DNA of 10,000 bases, from the NCBI GenBank assembly GCA_020216985.1, contig JAIWOH010000200.1:1-10000 (forward strand), written 5' to 3'. The position numbers and the translations under genes are program-made. The notes beneath the pieces are model-generated. The model worked only from the letters and a program-made list of their open reading frames with translations. It was not told the origin of the DNA and made no database searches. The DNA comes from Nitrospira sp. (GTDB lineage: Bacteria; Nitrospirota; Nitrospiria; Nitrospirales; Nitrospiraceae). Each line of letters begins with the position of its first letter. The first letter of the stretch is position 1. Positions 1 to 7,461 of this stretch are shown here, one piece after another.

Positions 1-184
1 ACACACAGGCCACGGCCACAACCGCCTTTTGCCAGAGATCCTGACCGTCCACCTCGGCGACGGAGACATTGAACGTTCCGCGCAACCGATCCTTGAGACT
101 ATGCAACACCTGCCGCTTATCCTTGAGCGACTGGCTTTCGGCCAGAAAAAGTTCAACGGTACAAAGCCCCACCACCATGTGCAT
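1..184 (-). CDS. ylxP: DUF503 (YlxP-like) protein, N-terminal part, cut by window edge
   Basis: The 61 visible residues read MHMVVGLCTVEL, then a SLKDKRQVLHSLKDRLR segment and NVSVAEVDGQDLWQKA. This matches the DUF503/YlxP family: a short beta strand, a basic helix and a second strand. The family is a small protein of about 90-100 residues whose molecular role is not settled. Its gene is commonly found between infB and rbfA, which is the position here. The ATG at 184 lies 11 nt after the infB stop. A second in-frame ATG at 178 gives the more usual MVVG start and has a GGA 6 nt upstream, so either could be used. The gene is last in the visible operon and continues past position 1; rbfA and truB would be expected beyond it. 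The family call is solid from the motif and context, but the function is unknown. Confidence 0.85.
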   Translation of the reverse strand, partial: MHMVVGLCTVELFLAESQSLKDKRQVLHSLKDRLRGTFNVSVAEVDGQDLWQKAVVAVACV

Positions 185-195
185 TCCGTATCGAC

Positions 196-2790
196 TCAGA
201 GTTTGGCGGCTATTTTGTCGATGGCAAAGGCTTCGATGATGTCGCCGACCTTGACGTCGTTGAAGTTTTCAACGCTGATACCGCATTCGTACCCCTGCTG
301 GACCTCGCGCACGTCGTCCTTGAACCTCCGCAACGACGCCAACTTGCCTTGATACACGACGACATTGTCCCTGATGACGCGCACGCCGGCGCTGGCTCGC
401 GAGATCGTCCCGTCGAGCACGTAGCAACCGGCCACTGTCCCGACCTTCTGAATCGTGAACACTTGCCGGACTTCGGCCCGCCCCAGGGTTCGCTCTTTCA
501 GCGTCGGCTCAAGCAGCCCTTCCATCGCCGCCTTCACGTCGGCGATGGCGTCATAGATGACCGTATAGAGTCTGATGTCGACCCCCTGCTGTTCCGCCAG
601 TGAAGCGGCCTTCGGATCCGGCCTGACGTTGAAGCCGATGATCACGGCGCGGGAAGCGGCGGCCAACAGCACGTCAGACTCCATGATCCCTCCCACCCCG
701 CTGTGAATGACGCGCAGCTTGACGGCGTCCGTCGAAAGCTTTTCCACCGCCCCGGCCAACGCTTCCGAGGATCCCTGCACGTCGGCCTTGATGACGATGG
801 CCAGCTCCTTGACCGCCCCCTCCTGAATTTTTGCGAAAAGATCGTCGAGCGACACTTTGGCCGGGCCGGCCAACTCGGAGGCTTTCCGTTTTTGCGCCCT
901 CTCCTCGGCAATCTGCCTCGCCATCCGTTCATCCGAGACCACCTGAAAGACGTCCCCCGCCGAAGGAACCCCGGGCAATCCTATCACTTCGATCGGAATG
1001 GACGGGCCAGCTTGTTGAATCTTGACTCCCTGGTCATTGATCAGCGCCCGAACTCGCCCGCTGAATGTCCCCACGACAAAAGCGTCCCCAACCTTGAGCG
1101 TTCCGCTCTGGACCAGGACGGTCGCAACGGGCCCTCTCCCTCGCTCCATCTTCGCTTCAATGACGGTTCCTTTGGCCTGACGATGAGGATCGGCCTTGAG
1201 TTCAAGCACTTCCGCCTGCAACAGAATCATTTCCAACAACGTATCCAAACCGGTTTTCTGTCTGGCCGATACCTCGACCATGATGGTATCGCCGCCCCAA
1301 GCCTCTGGGATCAGCCCATGTTCCGCGAGGGCGTTCTTGACACGTTCGGGGTTCGCTTCCGGCTTATCGATTTTGTTGATGGCGACCATCAGCGAGACCC
1401 CCGCGGCCTTCGCATGATGAATCGCCTCGATCGTTTGCGGCATCACCCCATCGTCTGCGGCCACGACCAGCACCACGATGTCGGTCACTCTGGCGCCGCG
1501 CGCGCGCATCGCCGTAAAGGCCTCGTGACCCGGTGTGTCAAGAAACGTGACCAGTTTATCGTGCACCGGTACAGTATAGGCGCCGATATGCTGTGTGATC
1601 CCGCCGGCCTCGCCTTCCGCTACTTTCGTCCGTCTGATCGCGTCCAGCAGCGACGTCTTACCGTGATCGACATGACCCATGATGGTCACGACGGGAGGCC
1701 GCGGCTCAAGCCGTTCGGCTCCCTCGGTTTCGACCGCTTCCTTGAGCAATTCCTCGCCGCCCTTTTCAGCGGCCACTTCGATTTTTACGCCGCTCTGCTC
1801 GGCAAAGATCGATGCCGCATCCAGATTCATCGGCTGATTGACAGTAAGCATTTGTCCCATTTCCATCAGTTTTCGAACAATGTCGGCCGGTCTCTGCCCG
1901 ATCAATTCGGCGAATTCTTTGACCGTTATTCCGGGGACCACCTTGACGCTTTTCTTACGCGGCTTGGTGATTTCGCTTGGAGCGCTGTGATGGAATTGCT
2001 TGGAACGATCGTCTCGGCGCTGGACGGGAATCGCCCGGAGGTCTTGCCAGCGGGCGGCGTCTTCGCGAAATCGAAGATCTTGCTCATCGTCTTTGGATCG
2101 TACGGGCTTGCGCCCCTTTTTCAGTTTATCCCGCTGCCCCTCGGCTTCGATGGCTTCGAACGCCATGCTCTTTTTTTTGCCCGTCACCGACTCAAGAGTG
2201 ACCGCCGCGCTCAAAGGCGCGATGCCCGCCGGCTTGGCGGCAACGGACTCCACGGGCGGCGCAACTGGTTGAGGCGGAGGCGTTGCTCCCGGCGTGGGCG
2301 CCGACGTTTGAGTTTCCATGGCAACAACGGGAGCGCTCCTTTCAACGTCCAATGGAATCGGCGCGACTGGAGGAGAGGAAACGGTGTTGGGGGGAGCGGG
2401 GGAACCCGCGACGGGAGGGACGGCCGCCAATTCCAGATCGGGAGCAGAAGGGGATACCGGCACGACAGGCTCTGTCGGCTCTTCCTCTTTCTTACGCTTG
2501 ATCAGAATGCGCCGTTTTTCCGGTTTGGCCGACTGTTCGGCAGTCGAGCTTTTCACAGCCTCCGCTCTGGTAGAGCCGTGGTCATGAGCCGGTCTTCCCC
2601 CCTGTCCGAAACCAGGCTGCCCCTCTCCTTTGGACGTCGGAAGAAATTTGTCCAACACCTTCTGCACATCACTGTCATCAAGCGTGCTGCTATGGGAGGC
2701 AACGGTAATCCCCAACTTCTTGAGTTCGGGCAGGAGCGTCTTGTTCTCCATCCCGAGTTTCTTGGCCAGTTCATATACGCGCATGCCCAT
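196..2790 (-). CDS. infB: Translation initiation factor IF-2
   Basis: IF2 is the GTPase that delivers initiator fMet-tRNA to the 30S subunit and promotes subunit joining. The 864-residue protein is close to the long bacterial form (E. coli about 890). An IF2_N module covers residues 3-50 ([10 protein letters not shown]). A Pro/Ala/Val-rich linker spans about 104-200 and a basic, charged stretch 205-280. A second IF2_N module lies at about 284-340. The G domain carries G1 GHVDHGKT (372-379), G2 GGIT (396-399), G3 DTPGH (418-422), G4 NKID (472-475) and G5 SAR (508-510). Domains II, III and the C-terminal fMet-tRNA-binding domain fill about 535-864. The ATG at 2790 follows the nusA stop by 17 nt. 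An in-frame ATG at 2784 (MRVYEL) is an equally plausible start, and neither has a strong Shine-Dalgarno. The gene is co-transcribed with nusA upstream and ylxP downstream. Confidence 0.98.
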   Translation of the reverse strand: MGMRVYELAKKLGMENKTLLPELKKLGITVASHSSTLDDSDVQKVLDKFLPTSKGEGQPGFGQGGRPAHDHGSTRAEAVKSSTAEQSAKPEKRRILIKRKKEEEPTEPVVPVSPSAPDLELAAVPPVAGSPAPPNTVSSPPVAPIPLDVERSAPVVAMETQTSAPTPGATPPPQPVAPPVESVAAKPAGIAPLSAAVTLESVTGKKKSMAFEAIEAEGQRDKLKKGRKPVRSKDDEQDLRFREDAARWQDLRAIPVQRRDDRSKQFHHSAPSEITKPRKKSVKVVPGITVKEFAELIGQRPADIVRKLMEMGQMLTVNQPMNLDAASIFAEQSGVKIEVAAEKGGEELLKEAVETEGAERLEPRPPVVTIMGHVDHGKTSLLDAIRRTKVAEGEAGGITQHIGAYTVPVHDKLVTFLDTPGHEAFTAMRARGARVTDIVVLVVAADDGVMPQTIEAIHHAKAAGVSLMVAINKIDKPEANPERVKNALAEHGLIPEAWGGDTIMVEVSARQKTGLDTLLEMILLQAEVLELKADPHRQAKGTVIEAKMERGRGPVATVLVQSGTLKVGDAFVVGTFSGRVRALINDQGVKIQQAGPSIPIEVIGLPGVPSAGDVFQVVSDERMARQIAEERAQKRKASELAGPAKVSLDDLFAKIQEGAVKELAIVIKADVQGSSEALAGAVEKLSTDAVKLRVIHSGVGGIMESDVLLAAASRAVIIGFNVRPDPKAASLAEQQGVDIRLYTVIYDAIADVKAAMEGLLEPTLKERTLGRAEVRQVFTIQKVGTVAGCYVLDGTISRASAGVRVIRDNVVVYQGKLASLRRFKDDVREVQQGYECGISVENFNDVKVGDIIEAFAIDKIAAKL

Positions 2791-2807
2791 CGGAGAATCC
2801 CGTCTTC

Positions 2808-3965
2808 TTAAATACTTGAGGCCTCGTCGGCTTCAGCCCTGGCCGCTCGTCGCGCTTCTTCCTGCAGCCGTTGTGCTTCAGCCTCTTCTGCCAGTGCTGC
2901 CTTGATCTCTTTATCCCGTTCAACCTTTTCCTTTTCGTATTCGGTGGCGCTGATGATGTCGATCTTCCATCCGGTCAACCGTGCCGCCAGCCGGACGTTC
3001 TGCCCGTTTTTCCCGATAGCCAAAGAAAGCTGCGAATCGGCCGCAACGACCAGCGCCGATTTCTTTTCCTCGTCGATCCCGACCTTTTCAATTGTCGCCG
3101 GGTTCAACGCTTCCGCGATAAACACGCGCGGATCCTGCGTCCACGTGATAATGTCGATTTTTTCGCCGCGCAACTCACGAACCACAGCCTGCACCCGTGA
3201 CCCCTTGACGCCCACGCAAGCCCCCACCGGATCAACCCCCTTTTCCCGCGACACGACGGCAATCTTGGTGCGATCACCCGGTTCTCGAACAACCGACTTG
3301 ATCTCGATGATCTTCTCCATGATCTCTGGCACCTCGAGCTCGAACAATTTTGCGACAAATTGGGGATGACTGCGGGAGAGAATGACCTGAACATCCTTCG
3401 GCGTGCGACGCACTTCGAGCAACAAGGCCTTGATTCGATCGCCTCGGCGATACGTTTCCCGTGGAATCTGCTCTTGTATGGGCAGGATCGCCTCCGTTTT
3501 CCCGATATCGACGATGTAATTCCGTCGTTCCATGCCTAAAACGACGCCGTTCACCAAATCGCCTTGGCGCGTCGAGTATTCCTTTTGAACGGCCTCCCAC
3601 TCCGCCTCGCGGACCTTTTGGAAGATGACCTGTTTGGCGGTTTGCGCCGCAATCCGCCCCAGTTCGTTCATTTCAATCAACGATCCGATTTCATCACCGA
3701 TCTCGGCATCCGCGTCATACTGGCGGGCTTCCGCCAACGAAATTTCCGCTTTCGGGTTGGTGACCTGATCGACAATGACTTTCTTGGAAACGACGGAGAT
3801 TTCTCCGGTTTTGGGGTCGATTTCGACCTGAATGTTCTCCGCTTGGCCGAACCGTTTTTTGGCGGCTGTCTGTAAGGCGGACTCGATGGCCCCGATTACC
3901 CGCGCCTTATCGATCCCTTTTTGACGTCCGATCTCGTCGATCACGGAGATCAGTTCTCGGTTCAT
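2808..3965 (-). CDS. nusA: Transcription termination/antitermination factor NusA
   Basis: NusA binds RNA polymerase and nascent RNA and modulates pausing, intrinsic termination and antitermination. In the 385 residues, the polymerase-binding N-terminal domain spans about 1-125 ([18 protein letters not shown] at the start). The S1 domain is at about 134-200 ([21 protein letters not shown]). KH1 is at about 230-295, with [12 protein letters not shown] near 247-258. KH2 is at about 300-345, with the [10 protein letters not shown] loop at 318-327. A short charged, Ala/Glu-rich tail (345-385) ends the protein. The acidic AR repeats of the E. coli protein (495 residues) are absent, so this is the short form also seen in Bacillus (about 371). 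The ATG at 3965 is supported by AGGAG at 3974-3978, 8 nt upstream. It lies 54 nt after rimP and 17 nt before infB, the standard operon order. Confidence 0.97.
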   Translation of the reverse strand: MNRELISVIDEIGRQKGIDKARVIGAIESALQTAAKKRFGQAENIQVEIDPKTGEISVVSKKVIVDQVTNPKAEISLAEARQYDADAEIGDEIGSLIEMNELGRIAAQTAKQVIFQKVREAEWEAVQKEYSTRQGDLVNGVVLGMERRNYIVDIGKTEAILPIQEQIPRETYRRGDRIKALLLEVRRTPKDVQVILSRSHPQFVAKLFELEVPEIMEKIIEIKSVVREPGDRTKIAVVSREKGVDPVGACVGVKGSRVQAVVRELRGEKIDIITWTQDPRVFIAEALNPATIEKVGIDEEKKSALVVAADSQLSLAIGKNGQNVRLAARLTGWKIDIISATEYEKEKVERDKEIKAALAEEAEAQRLQEEARRAARAEADEASSI

Positions 3966-4019
3966 GCGTCACGCTCCTGCTGTTTGTCGGAGACATCCGC
4001 CGGGCTTGCTTGCCATCGG

Positions 4020-4511
4020 TTAAATTTTGACCACCAGCCTTGCCTCGACAATGGATTCGCGATCTAGCGTCACTCTCTCTGGCTCGTTTGCCTTCCCTGC
4101 AACGGACAAGCAAACCCCTTGCTCATTGACCTCTTCAAGCCTCCCCATCAGGCGCCACTGACCGTTCAACGGTTGTCGCAGCTTCAGGCTGACATCTTTG
4201 CCGATGGCTCTCTGATAGTCCTGAAGGCGCTTAAAGGGCCGATCCAGCCCCGGTGAAGAGACTTCCAACGTATAGGCGTGGGGGATGAGATCGGCGACGT
4301 CCAGGGCCGGCCCTAACGCCTTATGCGCTCGTTCACAGTCGGTGACGGTGACACCGCCCGGCTTATCGATCACGATACGGAGAACGGAGCGAGCCCCCTG
4401 TCCCGCCCACACAACTTCGACCAACTCCAACCCCAACGCCCAGAGAATCGGCGAAACGGCGTCTTGCACACGGTCGGCGACCGAATGCGCAACGCGGCTC
4501 TTGGTGCTCAA
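4020..4511 (-). CDS. rimP: Ribosome maturation factor RimP (DUF150)
   Basis: RimP assists maturation of the 30S ribosomal subunit in the cytoplasm. The chosen TTG start gives 163 residues, the normal family length. The signature YTLEVSSPGLDRPF lies at residues 80-93. Upstream is the N-terminal alpha/beta domain (LGLELVEVVW, then VLRIVIDKPGGVTVTDCE), and the C-terminal SH3-like barrel covers about 98-163 (GKDVSLKL, GRLEEV, ESIVEARLV). The open frame continues upstream to 4604, but that extension runs through the terminator hairpin at 4561-4578 and shows no family similarity. The TTG at 4511-4509 has a strong AGAGGAAG 4 nt upstream and gives the expected N-terminus (STKSRVAHSVADRVQDAV). It is the first gene of the rimP-nusA-infB-ylxP operon, with its own candidate promoter directly in front. 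Confidence 0.93.
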   Translation of the reverse strand: MSTKSRVAHSVADRVQDAVSPILWALGLELVEVVWAGQGARSVLRIVIDKPGGVTVTDCERAHKALGPALDVADLIPHAYTLEVSSPGLDRPFKRLQDYQRAIGKDVSLKLRQPLNGQWRLMGRLEEVNEQGVCLSVAGKANEPERVTLDRESIVEARLVVKI

Positions 4512-4515
4512 CCAA

Positions 4516-4523
4516 CTTCCTCT
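4516..4523 (-). promoter_or_regulatory. Shine-Dalgarno of rimP that decides the TTG start
   Basis: On the minus strand AGAGGAAG ends 4 nt before the in-frame TTG at 4511. No ATG or GTG nearby has comparable support, and longer versions would be encoded through the upstream terminator. The site therefore favours a non-ATG start for rimP. Confidence 0.75.
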
Positions 4524-4529
4524 ATTTAA

Positions 4530-4557
4530 GTTATATGGACTGTAGGAGCCCAAACAA
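4530..4557 (-). promoter_or_regulatory. Candidate sigma70 promoter of the rimP-nusA-infB operon
   Basis: On the minus strand there is TTGTTT at 4557-4552, a 16-nt spacer, then TATAAC at 4535-4530, five of six to the -10 consensus. The -35 box is weak (TTG only). It lies between the upstream terminator and the rimP Shine-Dalgarno, where an operon promoter must be if rimP is not fed by readthrough. Initiation about 7 nt past the -10 box would leave a leader of only about a dozen nucleotides. Confidence 0.5.
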
Positions 4558-4582
4558 AAAAGTGGGCCTGAGCCCACTTTTT
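4556..4582 (-). terminator. Intrinsic terminator after the D-amino-acid transaminase gene
   Basis: A perfect 7-bp GC-rich stem (AGTGGGC at 4561-4567 with GCCCACT at 4572-4578) closes a 4-nt loop. It is flanked by an A tract at 4556-4561 on one side and a T tract at 4578-4582 on the other. Read on the minus strand the stem is followed by about six U, so it ends the transcript of the transaminase operon 48 nt past its stop. The symmetrical flanks mean it could also stop transcription on the plus strand. Confidence 0.9.
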
Positions 4583-4629
4583 CCAACCGTGTGCACCATA
4601 CCATGCGCTGATCGCCAAAGCAAGGGGCG

Positions 4630-5469
4630 TTATTCCGTCAGCCGCGCCCACTGAGCCGCAAGCACCCGTGTGATCGGTCCCGGCTGACCGGTTCCGATGA
4701 TGTTCCCGTCGATTTCTACGACTCCTAAAACCTCGATCGTTGTACCGGTCAAGAACACCTCGTCCGCGGTATACAAGAAATCAACCGAAAAGAACCGTTC
4801 TTCGATCGAGATCCCCTCCTTCGCGGCCATCGTCAGCACCACCGTTCTGGTCACACCGGACAAGATTCGAGGTCCTTCGGGAGCCGTCACGATGCTGCCA
4901 GCTCGAACCGCCATGACATTGCTGACCGAACCTTCCGTCACCAGTCCGTCTTTGACCAGAATCGCCTCGAACACACCGACTCTTTTGGCCTCTTCGCGAG
5001 CCAGCACGTTGCCGAGCAAATTGACGCTTTTGATGTCGCACCGTCCCCAGCGAAGATCTTCGACCGTACGGGCGGTGACGCCGGTCTGTCGTACCGCCGG
5101 GTTCAATGGATGCAGCTCTCGAACCGTCATCACGACGGTGGGGGAAAGATCGGGCGGAAATGCGTGGTCGCGGGGAGCTACTCCTCTCGTGATCTGAATG
5201 TACACTTTGGCATCCCGATACCCCGCCAGCTTGATCCCCTCCCTTATCCATTCCACCCATCGCCCCCGTGAGTAGGGCTGCGGAAGAGAGAGCGCGCGGG
5301 TGCTTCGATCGAGCCGATCGAGATGCGCGTCAAGCTCGAAGGGTTCGCCACGATAGGTTCTAATGACTTCGTAGACACCGTCACCGAACTGAAACCCCCT
5401 GTCGTCGATAGAGACGGTGGCTTCAGTCCATGGAACGAATCGCCCGTTGATGAACGCAATATCCGGCAT
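4630..5469 (-). CDS. dat: D-amino-acid transaminase (class IV PLP aminotransferase)
   Basis: This enzyme interconverts D-alanine and D-glutamate with their 2-oxo acids using PLP, in the cytoplasm, and can supply D-amino acids for peptidoglycan. With the start at MPDIAFINGRF it has 279 residues, the family's usual size. The residues known from the Bacillus enzyme appear at a constant +2 offset from recalled numbering: Tyr33 (GDGVYEVIR), Arg100 and His102 (RGVAPRDHAFP, the carboxylate trap that marks D-specific members), Lys147 (CDIKSVNLLGNVLA, Schiff-base lysine) and Glu179 (TEGSVSN). The RGxxxRxHxFP signature argues for D-amino-acid transaminase rather than branched-chain transaminase or aminodeoxychorismate lyase. 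The frame is open upstream to 5541, but those 24 residues overlap the preceding gene and lack similarity. The ATG at 5469 follows that gene's stop by 5 nt and has only a weak Shine-Dalgarno, which suggests translational coupling. A terminator follows the gene. Confidence 0.9.
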   Translation of the reverse strand: MPDIAFINGRFVPWTEATVSIDDRGFQFGDGVYEVIRTYRGEPFELDAHLDRLDRSTRALSLPQPYSRGRWVEWIREGIKLAGYRDAKVYIQITRGVAPRDHAFPPDLSPTVVMTVRELHPLNPAVRQTGVTARTVEDLRWGRCDIKSVNLLGNVLAREEAKRVGVFEAILVKDGLVTEGSVSNVMAVRAGSIVTAPEGPRILSGVTRTVVLTMAAKEGISIEERFFSVDFLYTADEVFLTGTTIEVLGVVEIDGNIIGTGQPGPITRVLAAQWARLTE

Positions 5470-5474
5470 ACGGA

Positions 5475-5858
5475 TCAGCGGCCTGATGGACTCGTCGCTT
5501 CGATCTGAAACACCCGACGATCCTCCGCGGTGAACTTCCACCCCATGCGTTTCTCGAACACAAGGCGGTGCGTCCCGGGCGTCACCGCCTTGAATTCAAA
5601 GATGCGCTGACCGTTCTCCACCGCGTTGTTGCTGGCGATACGAAGAAACTCGTCGCCCAGCAAGATCAAATGTTTCGAATCGTAAGACGGGACCCAGAGC
5701 TCTCCTCTGGTTCGATCTTCCCACAAGCGAACGACAAACGGATGGCCGACCGTCGTCACTAGGGAACGGATGTCATGGGTATCCGCCGATGAAGGAATGA
5801 AGTCCGGCTTTGACGAAGTCACGTGCTCTGCGTTTCGGTTCTTGATAACTGTTGCCAA
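5475..5858 (-). CDS. Chagasin/I42-like beta-sandwich protein, inhibitor loops not conserved
   Basis: The 127-residue reading resembles the chagasin (MEROPS I42) cysteine-protease-inhibitor fold. VGHPFVVRLWEDRTRGELWVP (about 37-57) aligns with the family's VGExVEIxLPSNPTTGxxW strand and loop. FEFKAVTPGTHRLVFEKRMGW (about 87-107) aligns with FxVxxxGTxxLxFxYxRPW, and a final strand RVFQIEA follows. The three inhibitory loops are altered: NPTTG reads EDRTRG, the Gly-rich loop is AVENGQ, and RPW is RMGW. Inhibition of papain-like proteases therefore cannot be assumed. No signal peptide is visible, unlike many family members. The start is uncertain: the first possible codon is a TTG at 5858 without a Shine-Dalgarno, and an in-frame GTG near 5822 is an alternative. 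The gene lies 29 nt after the Rieske gene and 5 nt before dat, as if in one operon. The fold assignment is inference from pattern. Confidence 0.6.
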   Translation of the reverse strand: MATVIKNRNAEHVTSSKPDFIPSSADTHDIRSLVTTVGHPFVVRLWEDRTRGELWVPSYDSKHLILLGDEFLRIASNNAVENGQRIFEFKAVTPGTHRLVFEKRMGWKFTAEDRRVFQIEATSPSGR

Positions 5859-5887
5859 GAGAAGGGATGGACCGTCACCGCTTCGTT

Positions 5888-6205
5888 TCAGACCTTGCGC
5901 CGAGGCCCTACAAAAATATCCGTTCCATCCACGCGGGTTTCATAACTGCCGACACAGTAGCCTCCGCCGTCCGTCCCTTGCCCGTTTCTGACATCAAACG
6001 CCAGGTCATGCCACGGGCAGGAGACCACAAACCCTTTCAGTCTGCCCTCCACTAACGGTCCGCCTTCATGGGGACAACTGTTGTGAATCGCATAATACTT
6101 GCCGTCAATGTTAAACAGCGCGATGGGTCGTGCGTTGACCATGACCACCTTCGATCGCCCGGGGGGTAGCTCGTCGACGCGTGCAACTTTCTGAAATCCC
6201 TCCAT
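5888..6205 (-). CDS. Small Rieske [2Fe-2S] ferredoxin-like protein
   Basis: The 105-residue protein is a single Rieske domain. The cluster ligands are visible as Cys44-Pro-His46 (CPHEGGPL) and Cys63-Pro-Trp-His66 (CPWHDLAFD), 16 residues apart, the spacing of soluble Rieske ferredoxins and NirD-like subunits. No signal peptide or membrane helix is present, so it is probably cytoplasmic. The family carries electrons to oxygenases or acts as a nitrite-reductase small subunit. No oxygenase or reductase partner lies in the window, so the acceptor is unknown. The frame is open upstream to a TTG at 6238 and an ATG at 6229. I chose the ATG at 6205 (MEGFQKVARVDELPPG) because GGAGAGG sits 5 nt upstream and the N-terminus matches the family. 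It is followed at 29 nt by the I42-like gene and probably shares a transcript with it and dat. Confidence 0.88.
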   Translation of the reverse strand: MEGFQKVARVDELPPGRSKVVMVNARPIALFNIDGKYYAIHNSCPHEGGPLVEGRLKGFVVSCPWHDLAFDVRNGQGTDGGGYCVGSYETRVDGTDIFVGPRRKV

Positions 6206-6210
6206 ACCGA

Positions 6211-6217
6211 CCTCTCC
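6211..6217 (-). promoter_or_regulatory. Shine-Dalgarno deciding the Rieske gene start
   Basis: GGAGAGG on the minus strand ends 5 nt before the ATG at 6205. The upstream in-frame TTG (6238) and ATG (6229) have no such site, which makes the shorter 105-residue product the preferred reading. Confidence 0.7.
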
Positions 6218-6288
6218 GCCTTGCTTCATGAGAATCAATAACTGTCAGAATCCGACTCGATCGGTCGCGCGTCCCATAGGCCGCATTA

Positions 6289-6849
6289 TCACATACGAAG
6301 TGAGTATTTAAGCTCGTCGTTCTGCGCCACCCCTGCTCTTTTGAGAAACCCGGACTCAGCCTGAATAACGTAACGGGCCGCGGCCGGAGGGGGGCCATAG
6401 AGAGGACAAGGGTCCTGCGAGCAAGGTTCGGCATGTTCCAGCATGTGCACAACGTGACGGCTTTCATCGACCCATAGAATGTCCACGGGGAAACGATACT
6501 CTTTGGTCCGCACTCGATGAAGGCCGTTTTCTTCAAAGATATAGAGCATCCCCCCATTCGGAGGCAACTCGTCTCGGAACGCCAGCCCGAACAGAAGCTT
6601 TTCCGGTGTATCCGCGACTTCGGCCTCCAACTCGACTCCGCTGGGGAATCGGACCACGATCACGCTTGATTCTTTTCTCTCCCCTATGAACACGGAAAGA
6701 CTCATCATGAGGACGGCGAGCAACACCATCATGACAATCCGGTTTTTAGACTGTCCTCGGCTGCCCGGTGAGGTGTCCTTCGCTGACGTCATAGCGGCGT
6801 TCGTCTTTTGTTCGCTGATACGTTGGGCCCAATGGCCTAAGGTCTTCAA
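6289..6849 (-). CDS. Membrane-anchored DUF192 protein
   Basis: The DUF192 family signature is present: VELEAEVADTPEKLLFGLAFRDELPPNGGMLYIFEENG (about 72-109), then FPVDILWVDESRHVVHMLEHAEPC (120-143), PLYGPPPAAARYVIQAESGFLKRAGV (149-174). Family function is not established; many members are exported or lipoproteins. Residues 37-56 (RIVMMVLLAVLMMSLSVFIG) form one hydrophobic segment after a 36-residue polar N-terminus, so the domain should face the periplasm from an uncleaved anchor. The usual WMKNT-type motif is replaced by VRTKEYRF at about 113-120, a visible departure from the family. The longest frame starts with TTG at 6849, with AGAAGG about 9 nt upstream. An ATG at 6792 (20th residue) lacks a Shine-Dalgarno but would shorten the odd N-terminus. 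The stop lies 83 nt before the Rieske start. It is divergent from the ferredoxin gene. Confidence 0.82.
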   Translation of the reverse strand: MKTLGHWAQRISEQKTNAAMTSAKDTSPGSRGQSKNRIVMMVLLAVLMMSLSVFIGERKESSVIVVRFPSGVELEAEVADTPEKLLFGLAFRDELPPNGGMLYIFEENGLHRVRTKEYRFPVDILWVDESRHVVHMLEHAEPCSQDPCPLYGPPPAAARYVIQAESGFLKRAGVAQNDELKYSLRM

Positions 6850-6881
6850 CGACCTAGGCCTTCTTCTCCCCTTTCACTCTG

Positions 6882-6911
6882 TTGACTTGGGAAAGAGCCC
6901 CAGAATAGAAT
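6882..6911 (+). promoter_or_regulatory. Sigma70-type promoter driving the ferredoxin gene
   Basis: TTGACT at 6882-6887 and TAGAAT at 6906-6911 each match five of six consensus bases and are separated by 18 nt. They lie in the divergent gap between the DUF192 and ferredoxin genes and point at the ferredoxin. Initiation near 6918 would give a leader of about 115 nt. Confidence 0.65.
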
Positions 6912-7020
6912 GCGCCTCTATTTGCGAGACCCCGCACGCTATACGCACTATGATGGGGGCGCCGCAATCTTGTCAATATGGTGGTTGTTGGTATCGTCTT
7001 GCTGGCTTTTTGAGCGAGAA

Positions 7021-7025
7021 GGAGG
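7021..7025 (+). promoter_or_regulatory. Shine-Dalgarno deciding the ferredoxin start
   Basis: GGAGG 8 nt before the ATG at 7034 supports a start at MALLITDEC. The frame is open far upstream, through the promoter, so this site and the family N-terminus fix the start. Confidence 0.8.
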
Positions 7026-7033
7026 CACGGATC

Positions 7034-7381
7034 ATGGCACTGTTGATCACGGACGAATGCATTTCTTGCGGGGCGTGTTTGCCGGAGTGCCCCAATGAAG
7101 CGATTTTTGAAACAAGAAGTGACGCCGAAAGCAAAGGCTATCACGTCGGTGACGGGCAGGGGGTCGGGGACAATATTTACGTCATCACTCACGAGCGATG
7201 CACCGAATGCGTCGGCCATTTCGATGAGCCCCAATGCGCCGCCGTCTGTCCTGTTGATAATTGTTGCATCTCCGACCCGGCCTATCCCGAAACAACCGAA
7301 GCTCTTCTCGAAAAAGCCAAGAAGTTGAATCCGGATAAGGCGATCGATCCAGCAAAAGTGTGGAGCGGAGTGAGGAACTGA
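7034..7381 (+). CDS. 2[4Fe-4S] ferredoxin, YfhL/Allochromatium type
   Basis: The 115-residue protein is a cytoplasmic low-potential electron carrier with two [4Fe-4S] clusters. The first cluster motif is CISCGACLPECP (Cys9, 12, 15, 19). The second is C56-x2-C59-x8-C68-x3-C72-P, where the 8-residue insertion between the second and third Cys is the hallmark of the Allochromatium vinosum/YfhL type. Two further cysteines, Cys77 and Cys78 (VDNCC), follow. A C-terminal helical extension (about 85-115, ETTEALLEKAKKLNPDKA) is also typical. The insert between the clusters (about 27-52, SDAESKGYHVGDGQGVGDN) is longer than in clostridial ferredoxins. Such proteins can donate electrons to reductive reactions such as a reductive TCA cycle, but no partner is encoded here. 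It stands alone with its own promoter and converges on the cupredoxin gene. Confidence 0.93.
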   Translation: MALLITDECISCGACLPECPNEAIFETRSDAESKGYHVGDGQGVGDNIYVITHERCTECVGHFDEPQCAAVCPVDNCCISDPAYPETTEALLEKAKKLNPDKAIDPAKVWSGVRN

Positions 7382-7461
7382 TCGCTGTCCTCCTCAGGCG
7401 ATCGTCAGAACATGCGGAAGCCCTCGGTTTGCTGATGACGTTTTGACCGTTGATTCCTCCT

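Noticed and set aside
703..2811. A 702-codon open frame on the plus strand
   Set aside because: It lies wholly antisense to infB, whose domains are unmistakable. The translation is rich in Arg, Gly and Phe and matches no family; it is a mirror of the GC-rich codon pattern.
4512..4604. N-terminal extension of rimP from an ATG at 4604
   Set aside because: It would be translated through an intrinsic terminator hairpin and the promoter, and the added 31 residues do not belong to the RimP family.
5470..5541. A 24-residue extension of the D-amino-acid transaminase
   Set aside because: It overlaps the end of the I42-like gene, and the enzyme's conserved N-terminus begins at the ATG at 5469.
6686..7033. 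Upstream extension of the ferredoxin frame
   Set aside because: It runs antisense through the DUF192 gene and across the ferredoxin promoter. The GGAGG and family N-terminus fix the start at 7034.
7380..7403. Hairpin at the ferredoxin stop (GATCGCTG with CAGGCGATC, one bulge)
   Set aside because: No T tract follows, so it is not a convincing terminator. It may only be local symmetry.
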